DNA from: Rhodospirillales bacterium
GTDB lineage: Bacteria; Pseudomonadota; Alphaproteobacteria; Micavibrionales; Micavibrionaceae
Length of the DNA stretch: 64,000 bases
Direction of reading: 5' to 3'
Assembly (NCBI GenBank): GCA_020638295.1
Contig: JACKIU010000001.1
Coordinates: forward strand, 248,001-312,000
The number at the start of each line of letters is the position of its first letter. Position 1 is the first letter of the stretch. The notes under the pieces were generated by a model, which saw nothing but the letters and a program-made list of their open reading frames with translations, had not been told where the DNA came from and did not search any database. This document shows, piece by piece, positions 27,676-35,668 of the stretch. Position numbers and translations under genes: made by a program.

Positions 27676-28224
27676 TTAGGTCTTTCCTGTTTTGGCGCGG
27701 CCCTGAAGGGCTTGTAACAATTCACGTTCGGCTTCACTGACAAAGCTATCGTCATTATCCGCTTCGTTGTCTTCGAAGTCTCGATCCTGAATGAAAAATG
27801 AGGGCGGTTCTATAGACGAATCGGAAGGTCTGCGGTCCGTATTGGCCGCTCTGGGCTCATCAAAATATTCCTCATCCTCATAAGAGCTTGCGCGCCCGGC
27901 CCCTGAGGCCAGTTTTTCCAACCGTCCGGCGAGGCTTTCGCCGGTTTCATTGATCATTTTAAGCTCTTCGGCCATGCGCCGGGAATCGTGCAAGATGTCT
28001 TCCATGTTGTTTGCCGCGATGTTGCCTGTGGCCTTGAGTCTGTCAATCGCGTCCTGGGCGTCGTTGATATTTCTGGTCAATTCGGCAATCAGCGTTTTCA
28101 TTTCGTTGCGGTGTTTGCGAAAATTATCGAGGCTGCGCGACAGGCGTAACGCGAAATAAATTGTTCCCACCAACGCAACCAAAACTGCAAAATCCAAAAT
28201 TAAACTCAGTAACGCAGAACTCAT
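27676..28224 (-). CDS. DUF6468-like flagellar-operon membrane protein
   Basis: This 182-residue protein has one N-terminal membrane helix (LLSLILDFAVLVALVGTIYF), a predicted coiled coil (about 30-95: RSLDNFRKHRNEMKTLIAEL) and a disordered acidic tail (about 105-182). It is a family seen repeatedly beside fliM/fliL in alphaproteobacterial flagellar clusters, and its job is not established. It overlaps fliM by 4 bp (ATGA-type coupling) and is followed 5 bp later by the MotE-like gene. Its single-pass, coiled-coil shape suggests a partner at the basal body or stator, but that is inference. Confidence 0.75.
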   Translation of the reverse strand: MSSALLSLILDFAVLVALVGTIYFALRLSRSLDNFRKHRNEMKTLIAELTRNINDAQDAIDRLKATGNIAANNMEDILHDSRRMAEELKMINETGESLAGRLEKLASGAGRASSYEDEEYFDEPRAANTDRRPSDSSIEPPSFFIQDRDFEDNEADNDDSFVSEAERELLQALQGRAKTGKT

Positions 28225-29351
28225 CTTTCTTCGTTCTCCTCAGGTTCGATGTACTCTTCAATCCGTACGGCAATATGCTCCTGTTTTTGCCCGACCGGGC
28301 CACTGAACATCGGAAAATCGCCGCAGCGCAGCTCCAAATCATCTTCGGTGCGGGTCGAGAAAATGATCTGGGTGCCAACTTTCCAGTTCAGCATTTCGCC
28401 CAGCGACATAATTTTTTCACCCAAAATCGCCTGAAGCTGGATGTCGGTTTTGTAGAGCTCTTGTGTCAGGTGGCTTTCCCAGATGGAGTCGCGACCGAAT
28501 TTTTCCCCCATGAACATTTGCAAGAGCAATTCACGGATCGGTTCCAGTGTAGCGTAGGGAATCAGGATTTCAACGCGGCCGCCACGATCGCCCATATCTA
28601 CACGCAGGCGCGCCAGTACACAGGCGTTGTTGCTTTGGGTGATAGTGGCGAAGCGCGGGTTGGTTTCCATACGGTCGAGCGAGAAGCTGACCGGAGAAAG
28701 AGGGTCGAACGCGGAGGATAGATCGCCGAGCGTCACGTGGACCATTTTTTCAACCAGCTTGGTTTCAATCGTGGTGTAGGGGCGGCCTTCGACGCGAATG
28801 GCTGGGGTGCCTTTACGTCCGCCGAGCAGCACATCGACAATGGAATAAATCAGTGCGGAGTCGGTCACCAGCAAGCCGTTATTGTCCCATTCCTCGGCCT
28901 TAAAGACCGAAAGCATGGCCGGAAGCGGGATCGAGTTCATGTAGTCGCCAAAACGCACGGTGGAAACCTGATCCAGCGAGACTTCGACGTTATCGGTGGT
29001 GAGATTGCGCAAGCTTGTCGACATCAAACGCACAAGCCGATCGAAGACGATATCGAGCATCGGCAGGCGTTCGTAGTTGACCATGGCCGAATTGACCAGC
29101 GCCATGACGCCGGAAGTTTCGGTCAGCGCGCTGTCATCATCAAAGCCGAGCAGAGAGTCGATTTCGTCCTGATTTAGAATGCGGGTGCCGCCACCGTCAT
29201 CCGCCAAGCCATCAAAGGCCGGAACAGCATCAGCCTCGACAACAGAACCACCACCGCCGCCGTCACCCGCGTCGTCTCCGGCCATGGATTCCCATTCCTC
29301 CATCATGGCCTTTTCTTCTTCACTCATTTCCTCGAGCTCGGTATCGCTCAT
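28221..29351 (-). CDS. fliM: Flagellar motor switch protein FliM
   Basis: This 376-residue C-ring protein has a middle domain beginning around residue 80 (NSAMVNYERLPMLDIVFDRL; SMRRTLST-type region as LMSTSLRNLTTDNVEV), the FSLDRMETNPRFA segment and a C-terminal SpoA domain (LNWKVGTQIIFSTRTEDDLE, VGQKQEHIAVRI). The CheY-binding motif ILNQDEIDSLLGF lies at about 58-70, not at the extreme N-terminus as in E. coli, because about 55 acidic, Gly-rich residues precede it. CheY-P from the same operon should bind there and change motor direction. It is transcribed with fliL upstream and the DUF6468-like and MotE-like genes downstream. Confidence 0.95.
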   Translation of the reverse strand: MSDTELEEMSEEEKAMMEEWESMAGDDAGDGGGGGSVVEADAVPAFDGLADDGGGTRILNQDEIDSLLGFDDDSALTETSGVMALVNSAMVNYERLPMLDIVFDRLVRLMSTSLRNLTTDNVEVSLDQVSTVRFGDYMNSIPLPAMLSVFKAEEWDNNGLLVTDSALIYSIVDVLLGGRKGTPAIRVEGRPYTTIETKLVEKMVHVTLGDLSSAFDPLSPVSFSLDRMETNPRFATITQSNNACVLARLRVDMGDRGGRVEILIPYATLEPIRELLLQMFMGEKFGRDSIWESHLTQELYKTDIQLQAILGEKIMSLGEMLNWKVGTQIIFSTRTEDDLELRCGDFPMFSGPVGQKQEHIAVRIEEYIEPEENEER

Positions 29352-29453
29352 GGTCTTATACTCTTACGCCTTGTTTATCTTTACTTTTCGCGCCGGAATG
29401 TCGGCGCTCTCGTTGTCTGTGCAAATATTGTGCCTTTGATTTTCATTGTAGCA

Positions 29454-30083
29454 TTACTGGATCAGAATTTCCTGAAACAACACGTCTTTGACTTTGACCG
29501 GGGCGGCAGCCTGATTGACCCGCCAAAGCAATTCCATTTGCAGACGATAGATCCCGGCTGAGCCGCGTAAATCTTTCACGCGCAGTTCCCGCAGATAGGT
29601 CTGGAACTGATCGACGACCCGCGGAATGACCGCCTCGACCGCGCCGTAATCGCCGGGAGATTGCAGTTCGAGTTGCACCGTCAGGCGCAAATAGCGCGGC
29701 GTTCCATCGTTGGAGCTGAGATTGACCAGCATGGTCGGAATTTCTATGAAATTACCGCCGCCGCCGTGTCCGTCATCTCCATGACCGCCGCCGTGTCCGT
29801 CATCTTTGGCGGCATGTTCTTCGCCGTGGGCTTCTTCTTCAGGGCATTCATGAATAACTTCGCCGTGCTCGTCGACTTCCTCGACACATTCTTCGGCTTT
29901 ACCGAGAACGCTGTCGAGCATCCCTGTAAAATACAGCCCGGCCCCGGCGCCGAGCAGCAAAACAACAGCGCCCGCGATAATGAAGATCAGCTTCTTATTG
30001 CCGCCGCCTTCTTCTTCACCGCCCTCACCTTCTTCTCCGGAGGGGCTTACATCGTCTTCATTGTTGTCGTCTTCATCAGCCAT
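29454..30083 (-). CDS. fliL: Flagellar basal body-associated protein FliL
   Basis: This 209-residue protein has an acidic N-terminus, one membrane helix (KKLIFIIAGAVVLLLGAGAG, about 30-50), then an extended periplasmic linker and the FliL domain (about 110-209: PTMLVNLSSNDGTPRYLRLT, LRGSAGIYRLQMELLWRVN, ending DVLFQEILIQ). FliL surrounds the stators and helps torque at high load. The linker is unusual: a His/Gly/Asp-rich stretch (GHGGGHGDDGHGGGG) and a pair of Cys residues about 15 apart, possibly metal-binding. The 376 bp upstream to flgF are a divergent promoter region. Confidence 0.93.
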   Translation of the reverse strand: MADEDDNNEDDVSPSGEEGEGGEEEGGGNKKLIFIIAGAVVLLLGAGAGLYFTGMLDSVLGKAEECVEEVDEHGEVIHECPEEEAHGEEHAAKDDGHGGGHGDDGHGGGGNFIEIPTMLVNLSSNDGTPRYLRLTVQLELQSPGDYGAVEAVIPRVVDQFQTYLRELRVKDLRGSAGIYRLQMELLWRVNQAAAPVKVKDVLFQEILIQ

Positions 30084-30349
30084 GGCGGTCTTCGTCTTTT
30101 TTGTTGATCGTTGGCGGGTACGCAGCGTAGATCCGATTTGTGATTATAAATCAATTCGAAGCAAGCGTCTAACCCCGCAGACCATCCGCTATAAACTATA
30201 CACAAAAGGCTCACCGTGCCTGTGGACAAGTCACAGGCAAGATTTGCCCTATACGCCCGGCAGGTTTCGGTGCGTTTCATTCCAGAATGCGGGGACGCCC
30301 TCGCCCACAAGCTCACTATAATATATTGAAAAATATAAAGAATTGATTC

Positions 30350-30365
30350 TGGCACGGCACATGCA
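30350..30365 (+). promoter_or_regulatory. Sigma-54-type promoter before flgF
   Basis: TGGCAC-N5-ATGCA, with GG (30351-30352) and GC (30363-30364) exactly 10 bp apart, matches the -24/-12 consensus TGGCAC-N5-TTGCA except for one T-to-A change. It lies about 95 bp before the flgF start, leaving room for an untranslated leader. Sigma-54 with FlbD is the known control of such genes in Caulobacter, and flbD is in this window. Confidence 0.7.
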
Positions 30366-30458
30366 ACGTGAGGAACGGGTAGCCAGCAGAGATAAGCCGG
30401 CGCCGAAACAAGAAGGTCAGGACTGAACGAATATGAGTAAGGATTAAGGCAGGGCGTC

Positions 30459-31205
30459 ATGGAAAATAGTATTTATCTCGCGCTTTCCCGGCAAGTGGCA
30501 TTGCGGACCAATATGGACATGGTGGCGAACAATATCGCCAACATGAACACACCCGGTTATCGCTCTCAACATTTAATGTTTGACGAATATCTTTCCGACC
30601 CGCGCGGACAGACTGTCGACAAGGCGGCAGACGATGAGCTGTCCTTTGTTTACAACCGCGGGCAGTATGCGAACACACAACCCGGCACGCAAAGCTTTAC
30701 CGGCAATCCGCTGGACATGGCGCTCGCCGGTCCGGGATTCTTTGGTGTGCAGGCTCCCAATGGTGAGGTGATGTACACGCGCGCCGGGCAGTTCCAGATT
30801 GATGCCAGCGGCATTCTGACCGATCCGTCGGGCAATCCGGTGGCCGATCAGGGCGGCGGACAAATTATTATTCCGCCTGAATCCAAAGATATTTCAATTG
30901 ACGAGTTCGGCAATGTTTCCAATCAGGATGGTGCGCTGGGCTCTTTGATGGTTGTTGAATTTGAAAACCAGCAGATGCTGGAACCACACGGAAACAATAT
31001 GTACCGCGCCCCGGATGGCGTGGCGGGCACCCCGGCAGAAAATACCCGCGTGAAGCAAGGGCAGCTTGAAAGCTCAAACGTGCAGCCGATTTTGGAGATT
31101 ACAGAGATGATGGAAACGCTGCGCAGCTATCAATCGACGCAGCAGATTTTAAGCACCGAGAACGACCGCTTGCGTTCGGCCATTCAGAAACTAACCGGAC
31201 AATAA
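30459..31205 (+). CDS. flgF: Flagellar proximal rod protein FlgF
   Basis: This 248-residue rod protein is first in the flgF-flgG-flgA-flgH unit. The N-terminal rod motif reads LRTNMDMVANNIANMNTPGY at about 14-33, with the Asn-rich ANNIAN core shared by axial proteins. GNPLDMALAGPGFFGVQAP marks the FlgF/G/E-type middle domain, and the C-terminus (EMMETLRSYQSTQQILSTEN) forms the second half of the rod helix pair. It begins an operon downstream of the sigma-54-type promoter at 30350. The ATG (MENSIYLALSRQ) has an upstream AAGGCAGGG stretch. Confidence 0.95.
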   Translation: MENSIYLALSRQVALRTNMDMVANNIANMNTPGYRSQHLMFDEYLSDPRGQTVDKAADDELSFVYNRGQYANTQPGTQSFTGNPLDMALAGPGFFGVQAPNGEVMYTRAGQFQIDASGILTDPSGNPVADQGGGQIIIPPESKDISIDEFGNVSNQDGALGSLMVVEFENQQMLEPHGNNMYRAPDGVAGTPAENTRVKQGQLESSNVQPILEITEMMETLRSYQSTQQILSTENDRLRSAIQKLTGQ

Positions 31206-31230
31206 TTTGAGTTTTTAAAGGAGAAGACAG

Positions 31231-32016
31231 ATGAGATCACTGGATATTGGCGCGACGGGCATGCTGGCCCAACAGTTGAACGTCGATGTTATTTCGAACA
31301 ACATCGCCAACATGACTACAACGGGGCATAAGCGCCAACGCGCGGCCTTTCAGGATTTGATTTATCAGAATATCGACCGGCCGGGTTCGACCTCTTCGGA
31401 TGCAGGAACGACCGTGCCTTCGGGTCTGCAGCTGGGGCTGGGCGTGCGCGCCGGGGCGGTTTACCGCCAGCACGGGCAAGGCGCTATCCGGATCACGGAA
31501 AACCCGCTGGATATCGCAATTACCGGGGAAGGGTTCTTCCAGATTCAAATGCCCAATGGCGATACGGCTTATACGCGCGACGGCACATTCCAGATGAATG
31601 AGAATGGCGAGATTGTCACGGTGCAGGGCTTTATCGTCGATCCGGGCATTACGATCCCCGCCGATGCGATCGATATCGACGTGAATGAAAACGGCGAAGT
31701 GCTGGTCAGCCTGCCGGGACAAACCGCGACGAGCAATGTCGGGCAGCTACAGCTTGCCAATTTCGTGAACCCGGTTGGGCTCGAGGCGATTGGCGACAAC
31801 CTTTATCTCGAGACCGATGCTTCGGGTGCGCCGACGACCGGCACCCCCGGACTGGATGAATTTGGCCGCCTGCGTCAGGGGGCTTTGGAACAATCAAATG
31901 TGAATGTGGTGGAAGAAATTACCGAGTTGATCACGGCCCAGCGCGCCTATGAGATGAATTCGACGGTGATTTCGACCTCGGATGAAATGCTGCAAACCGT
32001 TTCGAACCTTCGATAG
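31231..32016 (+). CDS. flgG: Flagellar distal rod protein FlgG
   Basis: This 261-residue protein is the most conserved rod component. The N-terminal MRSLDIGATGMLAQQLNVDV and NNIANMTTTGHKRQRAAFQD motifs, GNPLDIAITGEG-type middle (ENPLDIAITGEGFFQIQMPN) and C-terminal LEQSNVNVVEEITELITAQR are all present. The gene has a GGAGAA ribosome site and follows flgF by 25 bp. FlgG forms the distal rod that passes through the P and L rings. Confidence 0.97.
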   Translation: MRSLDIGATGMLAQQLNVDVISNNIANMTTTGHKRQRAAFQDLIYQNIDRPGSTSSDAGTTVPSGLQLGLGVRAGAVYRQHGQGAIRITENPLDIAITGEGFFQIQMPNGDTAYTRDGTFQMNENGEIVTVQGFIVDPGITIPADAIDIDVNENGEVLVSLPGQTATSNVGQLQLANFVNPVGLEAIGDNLYLETDASGAPTTGTPGLDEFGRLRQGALEQSNVNVVEEITELITAQRAYEMNSTVISTSDEMLQTVSNLR

Positions 32017-32028
32017 GAGCGGTACGTC

Positions 32029-33039
32029 GTGAGTAACAAGTCAGGAGCGAAGATTATGAGCAAAGTCACACACACACGGAAACGCACACTGTATTTGTAC
32101 GAGTGCTTTGTCGGGATCATGATGCTGGTGAGCTTAAGTTTTAGCGGGATTGGTCTGGCCAATGCGATGAGCGCGGTGTCTTTGAAACATAACAGCGTGA
32201 TTGAAGGCGATGTGATTACGCTGGGGCACGTGTTTTCGGGTCTGGATGCCAAGGCCGATAAAGTGCTCGGCCCCGCCCCGCAGCCGGGCAAGGATATGGT
32301 CTTGAATGCGCGGACATTGATGCGCATTGCCCGGGCGATGGATGTAAGCTGGCGGCCTTCATCGGCGGCGGATCAGGTTGTGCTGAGCCGCGCGGCGACG
32401 ATTGTTCCGGCCGTGATGATCAAAGATGCATTGGAGCATGAGCTCAGAACGCAGGGGCTGCCGGGCAAGTTTGAACTGGTGGTCACGAGTTCCGGTCTCG
32501 ACCAGATTGTGTTACCTCACAGCGCCGCGCAGCAGGTCGAAGTTGAAAGCCTGAATTTTGATTCCGAAAAGAACCGTTTCGATGCGGTCGTTGTCGCGCC
32601 ATCGAAGGCCGATCCTGTGTTTCGCAAAGATATCAACGGACAAATCCAGCGGCTGGTTGAGGTGCCGGTATTAAACAGTGCGATGAAAAACGGCGCGGTG
32701 ATCGGTGAAGACGATTTGGATTTTATCACGCTGCGCGCGCAGGGACTGAACCACGACATAATTTTGAGCGCCGATGAGTTGGTCGGCATGACGCCACGGC
32801 GCATGATTATGGCTGGCAAGCCAATGACGGAAAACGAGCTTGAAGAGCCGCAAATCGTTGAGCGCGGCGAGAATATCACGATGGTGTTTGCGCATGGCCC
32901 GCTGTCTTTGACGGCGCAGGGCAAAGCACTGGAAAACGGGGCGAAAGGCGATGTCATCCGCGTGGTCAATTTGAGCTCCAGCAAGACATTACAGGCGCGG
33001 ATTATCGGCGAAAACGAAGTCAGCGTTTCGAGTTTTTAG
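32029..33039 (+). CDS. flgA: Flagella basal-body P-ring assembly protein FlgA
   Basis: This exported chaperone of up to 336 residues helps P-ring (FlgI) assembly. The GTG at 32029 follows ATAGGAGCGG; an ATG at 32056, after AGGAGCG, would give a 327-residue form with a better-shaped signal peptide. Both are possible. A signal-type helix follows (FVGIMMLVSLSFSGIGLANA). The C-terminal SAF/FlgA_N domain is visible: VLNSAMKNGAVIGEDDLDFI, then SADELVGMTPRRMIMAGKPM and GENITMVFAHGPLSLTAQGK. It lies between flgG and flgH, as in many alphaproteobacteria. Confidence 0.93.
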   Translation: MSNKSGAKIMSKVTHTRKRTLYLYECFVGIMMLVSLSFSGIGLANAMSAVSLKHNSVIEGDVITLGHVFSGLDAKADKVLGPAPQPGKDMVLNARTLMRIARAMDVSWRPSSAADQVVLSRAATIVPAVMIKDALEHELRTQGLPGKFELVVTSSGLDQIVLPHSAAQQVEVESLNFDSEKNRFDAVVVAPSKADPVFRKDINGQIQRLVEVPVLNSAMKNGAVIGEDDLDFITLRAQGLNHDIILSADELVGMTPRRMIMAGKPMTENELEEPQIVERGENITMVFAHGPLSLTAQGKALENGAKGDVIRVVNLSSSKTLQARIIGENEVSVSSF

Positions 33040-33052
33040 TGGATAGGAATAG

Positions 33053-33904
33053 TTGAACGAAGCAGAAAGGCGCAAATTGATGAAAAGCTTTATCAACAAA
33101 ATATTTTGCAACCCCGTTTTTAAAACGGGGTCTATAGAAACGATAGAAATACTCTATGGACCCCGCGTCAAGCGCGGGGTTTCGATGACGGTTTTATGTC
33201 TTGCTTTGAGCGCATGCAGCGCCGCCGACAGGATTTCGCAAATCGGCGAAGCGCCGGAGATGACGAAAATCGTCAACCCGACGACACAGCGCGGTTATCA
33301 GCCGGTGAGCCTGCCGATGCCGAGCCCGAAAAATGTTTCGCCGCAGAAAAATTCTCTGTGGGCTGCCGATCGGACAACATTCTTTAAAGATCAACGCGCC
33401 AGTGATGTCGGCGACATCATTACGGTCACGATCGATATTGACGACAAGGCCGAACTGGAAAATGCAAGCAAGCGCTCTCGCTCCAGCAGTGAAGATGCGG
33501 CCCTGCCCTCTTTGCTGGGCTATGAGCAGGCGCTGGACCGGATCTTGCCGGAAGCGATCGACAACACCGACCTGATCGATTTTGGCGCAGATTCCAATCA
33601 TGCAGGCACGGGCAGCGTCGAGCGCGATGAAAAGGTTGAGGTGCAGCTTGCGGCGTTCATTACCCAGATTTTGCCGAACGGCAATATGGTCATTCACGGT
33701 TCGCAGGAAGTGCTGGTCAATTTCGAAAAGCGCATCTTGCAGGTTGATGGCGTGATCCGCCCGGAAGATATTTCCGTTCAGAATTCAGTATCTTACGAGA
33801 AAATCGCCGAAGCGCGTATCAGCTATGGCGGCGAAGGACAGATTACCGATGTCCAGCAGCCACGCTATGGGCAGCAGCTTTACGATATTGTTTTCCCATT
33901 CTAA
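33053..33904 (+). CDS. flgH: Flagellar L-ring lipoprotein FlgH with an in-frame repeat insertion
   Basis: This L-ring lipoprotein of up to 283 residues is anchored in the outer membrane. A lipobox LALSAC is at about residue 54, followed by the FlgH body (LWAADRTTFFKDQRASDVGD, ITVTIDIDDKAELEN, LVNFEKRILQVDGVIRPEDI, ISYGGEGQITDVQQPRYGQQ). The start is a TTG at 33053; ATG options are at 33080 (MKSFINKIF) and at 33184 (MTVLCLALSAC). A 76-bp palindromic repeat (33108-33183) lies within the N-terminal coding region and encodes about 25 residues between the basic start and the hydrophobic core. A FlgH signal peptide without it would read MKSFINKIF plus TVLCLALSAC. Expression of the long form is not certain. 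Confidence 0.92.
   Translation: MNEAERRKLMKSFINKIFCNPVFKTGSIETIEILYGPRVKRGVSMTVLCLALSACSAADRISQIGEAPEMTKIVNPTTQRGYQPVSLPMPSPKNVSPQKNSLWAADRTTFFKDQRASDVGDIITVTIDIDDKAELENASKRSRSSSEDAALPSLLGYEQALDRILPEAIDNTDLIDFGADSNHAGTGSVERDEKVEVQLAAFITQILPNGNMVIHGSQEVLVNFEKRILQVDGVIRPEDISVQNSVSYEKIAEARISYGGEGQITDVQQPRYGQQLYDIVFPF
33108..33183 (+). repeat. 76-bp double-hairpin repeat (copy A, inside flgH)
   Basis: The sequence starts gcaaccccg and ends cggggtttc. It folds as two successive hairpins: aaccccgttttt/aaaacgggg, and gaccccgcgtc/aagcgcggggt. It aligns without gaps over its full 76 bp with the intergenic copy at 48377-48452, and partly with those at 57325, 57694 and 58745. The outer hairpin sequence is of the alphaproteobacterial ccccgcgtcaagcgcgggg type. 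Copies inside genes resemble the coding-region repeats known from Rickettsia, but this family is not identified. Confidence 0.85.
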
Positions 33905-33937
33905 AATTTAACTGGTTACCTTACCCACAACTCCCAA

Positions 33938-33975
33938 CCGGCCCTGGCGCGCGAAACGTCATGGCCGGATTTTTT
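33938..33975. terminator. Terminator between flgH and dksA
   Basis: The stem ccggcc (33938-33943) pairs with ggccgg (33963-33968) across a 19-bp loop, followed by a run of seven T (33970-33976). The gap is shared by two converging genes, so it can end the flgF-H transcript. Confidence 0.65.
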
Positions 33976-33995
33976 TATAAATGGGTGGGTTTTGA

Positions 33996-34430
33996 TTAAT
34001 CGTCGCGCTGGGTTTTTTCCATGCGCTCGTGGCGTTCCTGGGCCTCAAGCGTCAAGGTGGCGATAGGACGGGCCTTCAGACGGGCGATTGAAATCGGTTC
34101 GCCGGTTTCTTCGCAATAGCCGTACTCTTCATCATTGATACGTTCGAGTGCGGAATTGATTTTCTTCACCAGCTTGCGTTCGCGGTCGCGGGTGCGCAGT
34201 TCCAAAGCGTGATCGGTTTCCTCGGATGCACGGTCGGTCATATCCGGTTTTTGCAATTCGGTCCCTTGCAGGGTTTTGGCGATCGTGTCCTGTGATTCTC
34301 TTAAAAGTTCCGCACGCCAGTCTATAAGCGCCTTGCGGAAATATTCGAGCATGACCGGGTTCATAAAGTCACCCTTGTCATTTTCGGGGTCATAGTCCTG
34401 CGGTACGATTACGCTGCTGGTTGAAGTCAT
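33996..34430 (-). CDS. dksA: DksA/TraR-family transcription factor
   Basis: This 144-residue RNA-polymerase-binding protein works with ppGpp in the stringent response. It has an N-terminal coiled coil (about 25-85: FRKALIDWRAELLRESQDTI, LRTRDRERKLVKKINSALER) ending in a DEEYGYCEETGEPISIARL zinc-finger-like region. Only one Cys (GYCEETGEP) remains of the usual four, as is typical of alphaproteobacterial DksA, so zinc is probably not bound. The C-terminal helix is LTLEAQERHERMEKTQRDD. It faces the flgH end and is separated by a terminator. Linked location to fliX is common in flagellar clusters of this class. Confidence 0.93.
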   Translation of the reverse strand: MTSTSSVIVPQDYDPENDKGDFMNPVMLEYFRKALIDWRAELLRESQDTIAKTLQGTELQKPDMTDRASEETDHALELRTRDRERKLVKKINSALERINDEEYGYCEETGEPISIARLKARPIATLTLEAQERHERMEKTQRDD

Positions 34431-34528
34431 GTTTAGACAATCCCTATCACTAAAAACACATCAATTAAGGCGAAGACTATATGCACGGATAGGGGGACTG
34501 ACAAGCAAAACTATCATTTCCAATGCAA

Positions 34529-34966
34529 TTAGTTGCGGGCATCAAGGGCCACGCGCATTTTGGCCAGTTCGACCTGGGCGCGCAGGTCGATTTCGTCCAT
34601 GATATCGGTCAAGGCCGGGTCCATGATTTTTTCACGGTGCGAGGCGATAACGTCAGCGATATCAATCATATGGCCGACTGTGAGTTTGCCGGAAAGCATG
34701 GCCATGCGGATTTTATCCAATTCATCGAGGATTACCCCGGCGCGCTGGCGAACCTGCCGCCGCGCTTTGCCTTGCGCCGGGTCTTCCGCGCCCTGAATGG
34801 CGAGCAACGCATCGACCTGCGCGATGGATTGGGTATTTTGCGTTGCGCCCGCTCTGCTAGCGTCTTTGGCCATGAAGTCGCCAAAATTGGCGCCGGTGGA
34901 GGATACCTTTCCACTTTTGGAGGTTTTTGACGGGCCTTTGGTGCCGCCAGGGCCTTGAATTTTCAT
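34529..34966 (-). CDS. fliX: Flagellar assembly regulator FliX
   Basis: This 145-residue protein matches FliX, the class II assembly checkpoint protein that binds and controls FlbD in Caulobacter. The N-terminus MKIQGPGGTKGPSKTSKSGK is typical (a G-P-rich start). The conserved C-terminal helical region reads ILDELDKIRMAMLSGKLTVG, then DIADVIASHREKIMDPALTD and IMDEIDLRAQVELAKMRV. With flbD at 55133 in the same window, the FliX/FlbD/sigma-54 circuit is nearly complete here; sigma-54 itself (rpoN) is not. Confidence 0.92.
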   Translation of the reverse strand: MKIQGPGGTKGPSKTSKSGKVSSTGANFGDFMAKDASRAGATQNTQSIAQVDALLAIQGAEDPAQGKARRQVRQRAGVILDELDKIRMAMLSGKLTVGHMIDIADVIASHREKIMDPALTDIMDEIDLRAQVELAKMRVALDARN

Positions 34967-35171
34967 GTTCTTTTATACTCTTGGTTAAAACCGATGATCA
35001 CTATAGCGCGTTTTTAAGCTTTTCGAAAGTTCGGCTTGTGGATAAGCGGGCGGCAGGTTTACCTGTGTCTATCTCTTTTTTTATTTGCATAAGATGTATA
35101 TTTATGTTAATAACGGCCCGTATTTACAACGGCATGAGGATTTTGCGTTATGAACATATCGCCAAATGAAC

Positions 35172-35668
35172 TACCCCGCCGCAAGCAGCGGGGTATCAGA
35201 ACAGGGAGAGTTGCCTATCTTCGTGTAGCTTGAGATATTCTTTTCCCTGATTTTGGACGTATTTCTTTATCATGTCCTCATCACCATGCTTTCCTACTGT
35301 AGAAGCGAAATAACCATCGGTCCAAAACTCACCGCCCCAAAGCTGTTTTTTAACATGAGGACATGATCGAAATATCTCACGCGCCGTAATGCTCTTGATG
35401 ATCGTTACCAGCTTTGTTAATGGATAACTCGGAACGGATTGCACAAAAATGAACGTGATCCTCATCTGTCCCTATCTCTAAAAATTTTAGCTGGTAACGA
35501 TCTGCTATCTTCAAACAAACATCGCGCAACACTTCATCAACCTGCGCATCGAAAACGGCGCGACGATATTTCGCCGGAAACACCAGATGATACAGCAAAA
35601 CAGTAACATTATGGCTCTTATGGATATATTCGCTCACGCGAATATTTTACGCCCCAAGGGGCGGGGAA
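35172..35668 (-). mobile_element. IS200/IS605-type element, broken
   Basis: A single-strand-type element is bounded by subterminal hairpins: taccccgc/gcggggta at 35172-35195, and gccccaaggggc at 35651-35662. It carries only tnpA, on the reverse strand. There is no terminal inverted repeat or target duplication, as is normal for this family. tnpA is frameshifted, so the copy is dead but could be moved in trans by an active relative. The exact right boundary (about 35668) is approximate. Confidence 0.72.
35196..35637 (-). pseudogene. Frameshifted IS200-type TnpA transposase
   Basis: The first frame (from 35637, GTG) covers NVTVLLYHLVFPAKYRRAVF and KFLEIGTDEDHVHF, including the HUH-type His-X-His motif (HVH). 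The second (ending 35196) continues VQSVPSYPLTKLVTIIKSIT, WGGEFWTDGYFASTVGKHGD and the catalytic Tyr in IKKYVQNQGKEY. The two frames meet at a T-run near 35444-35448, just after the HUH motif. A one-base indel in the T-run explains the break. The stop lies directly on the right-end hairpin. Confidence 0.85.
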
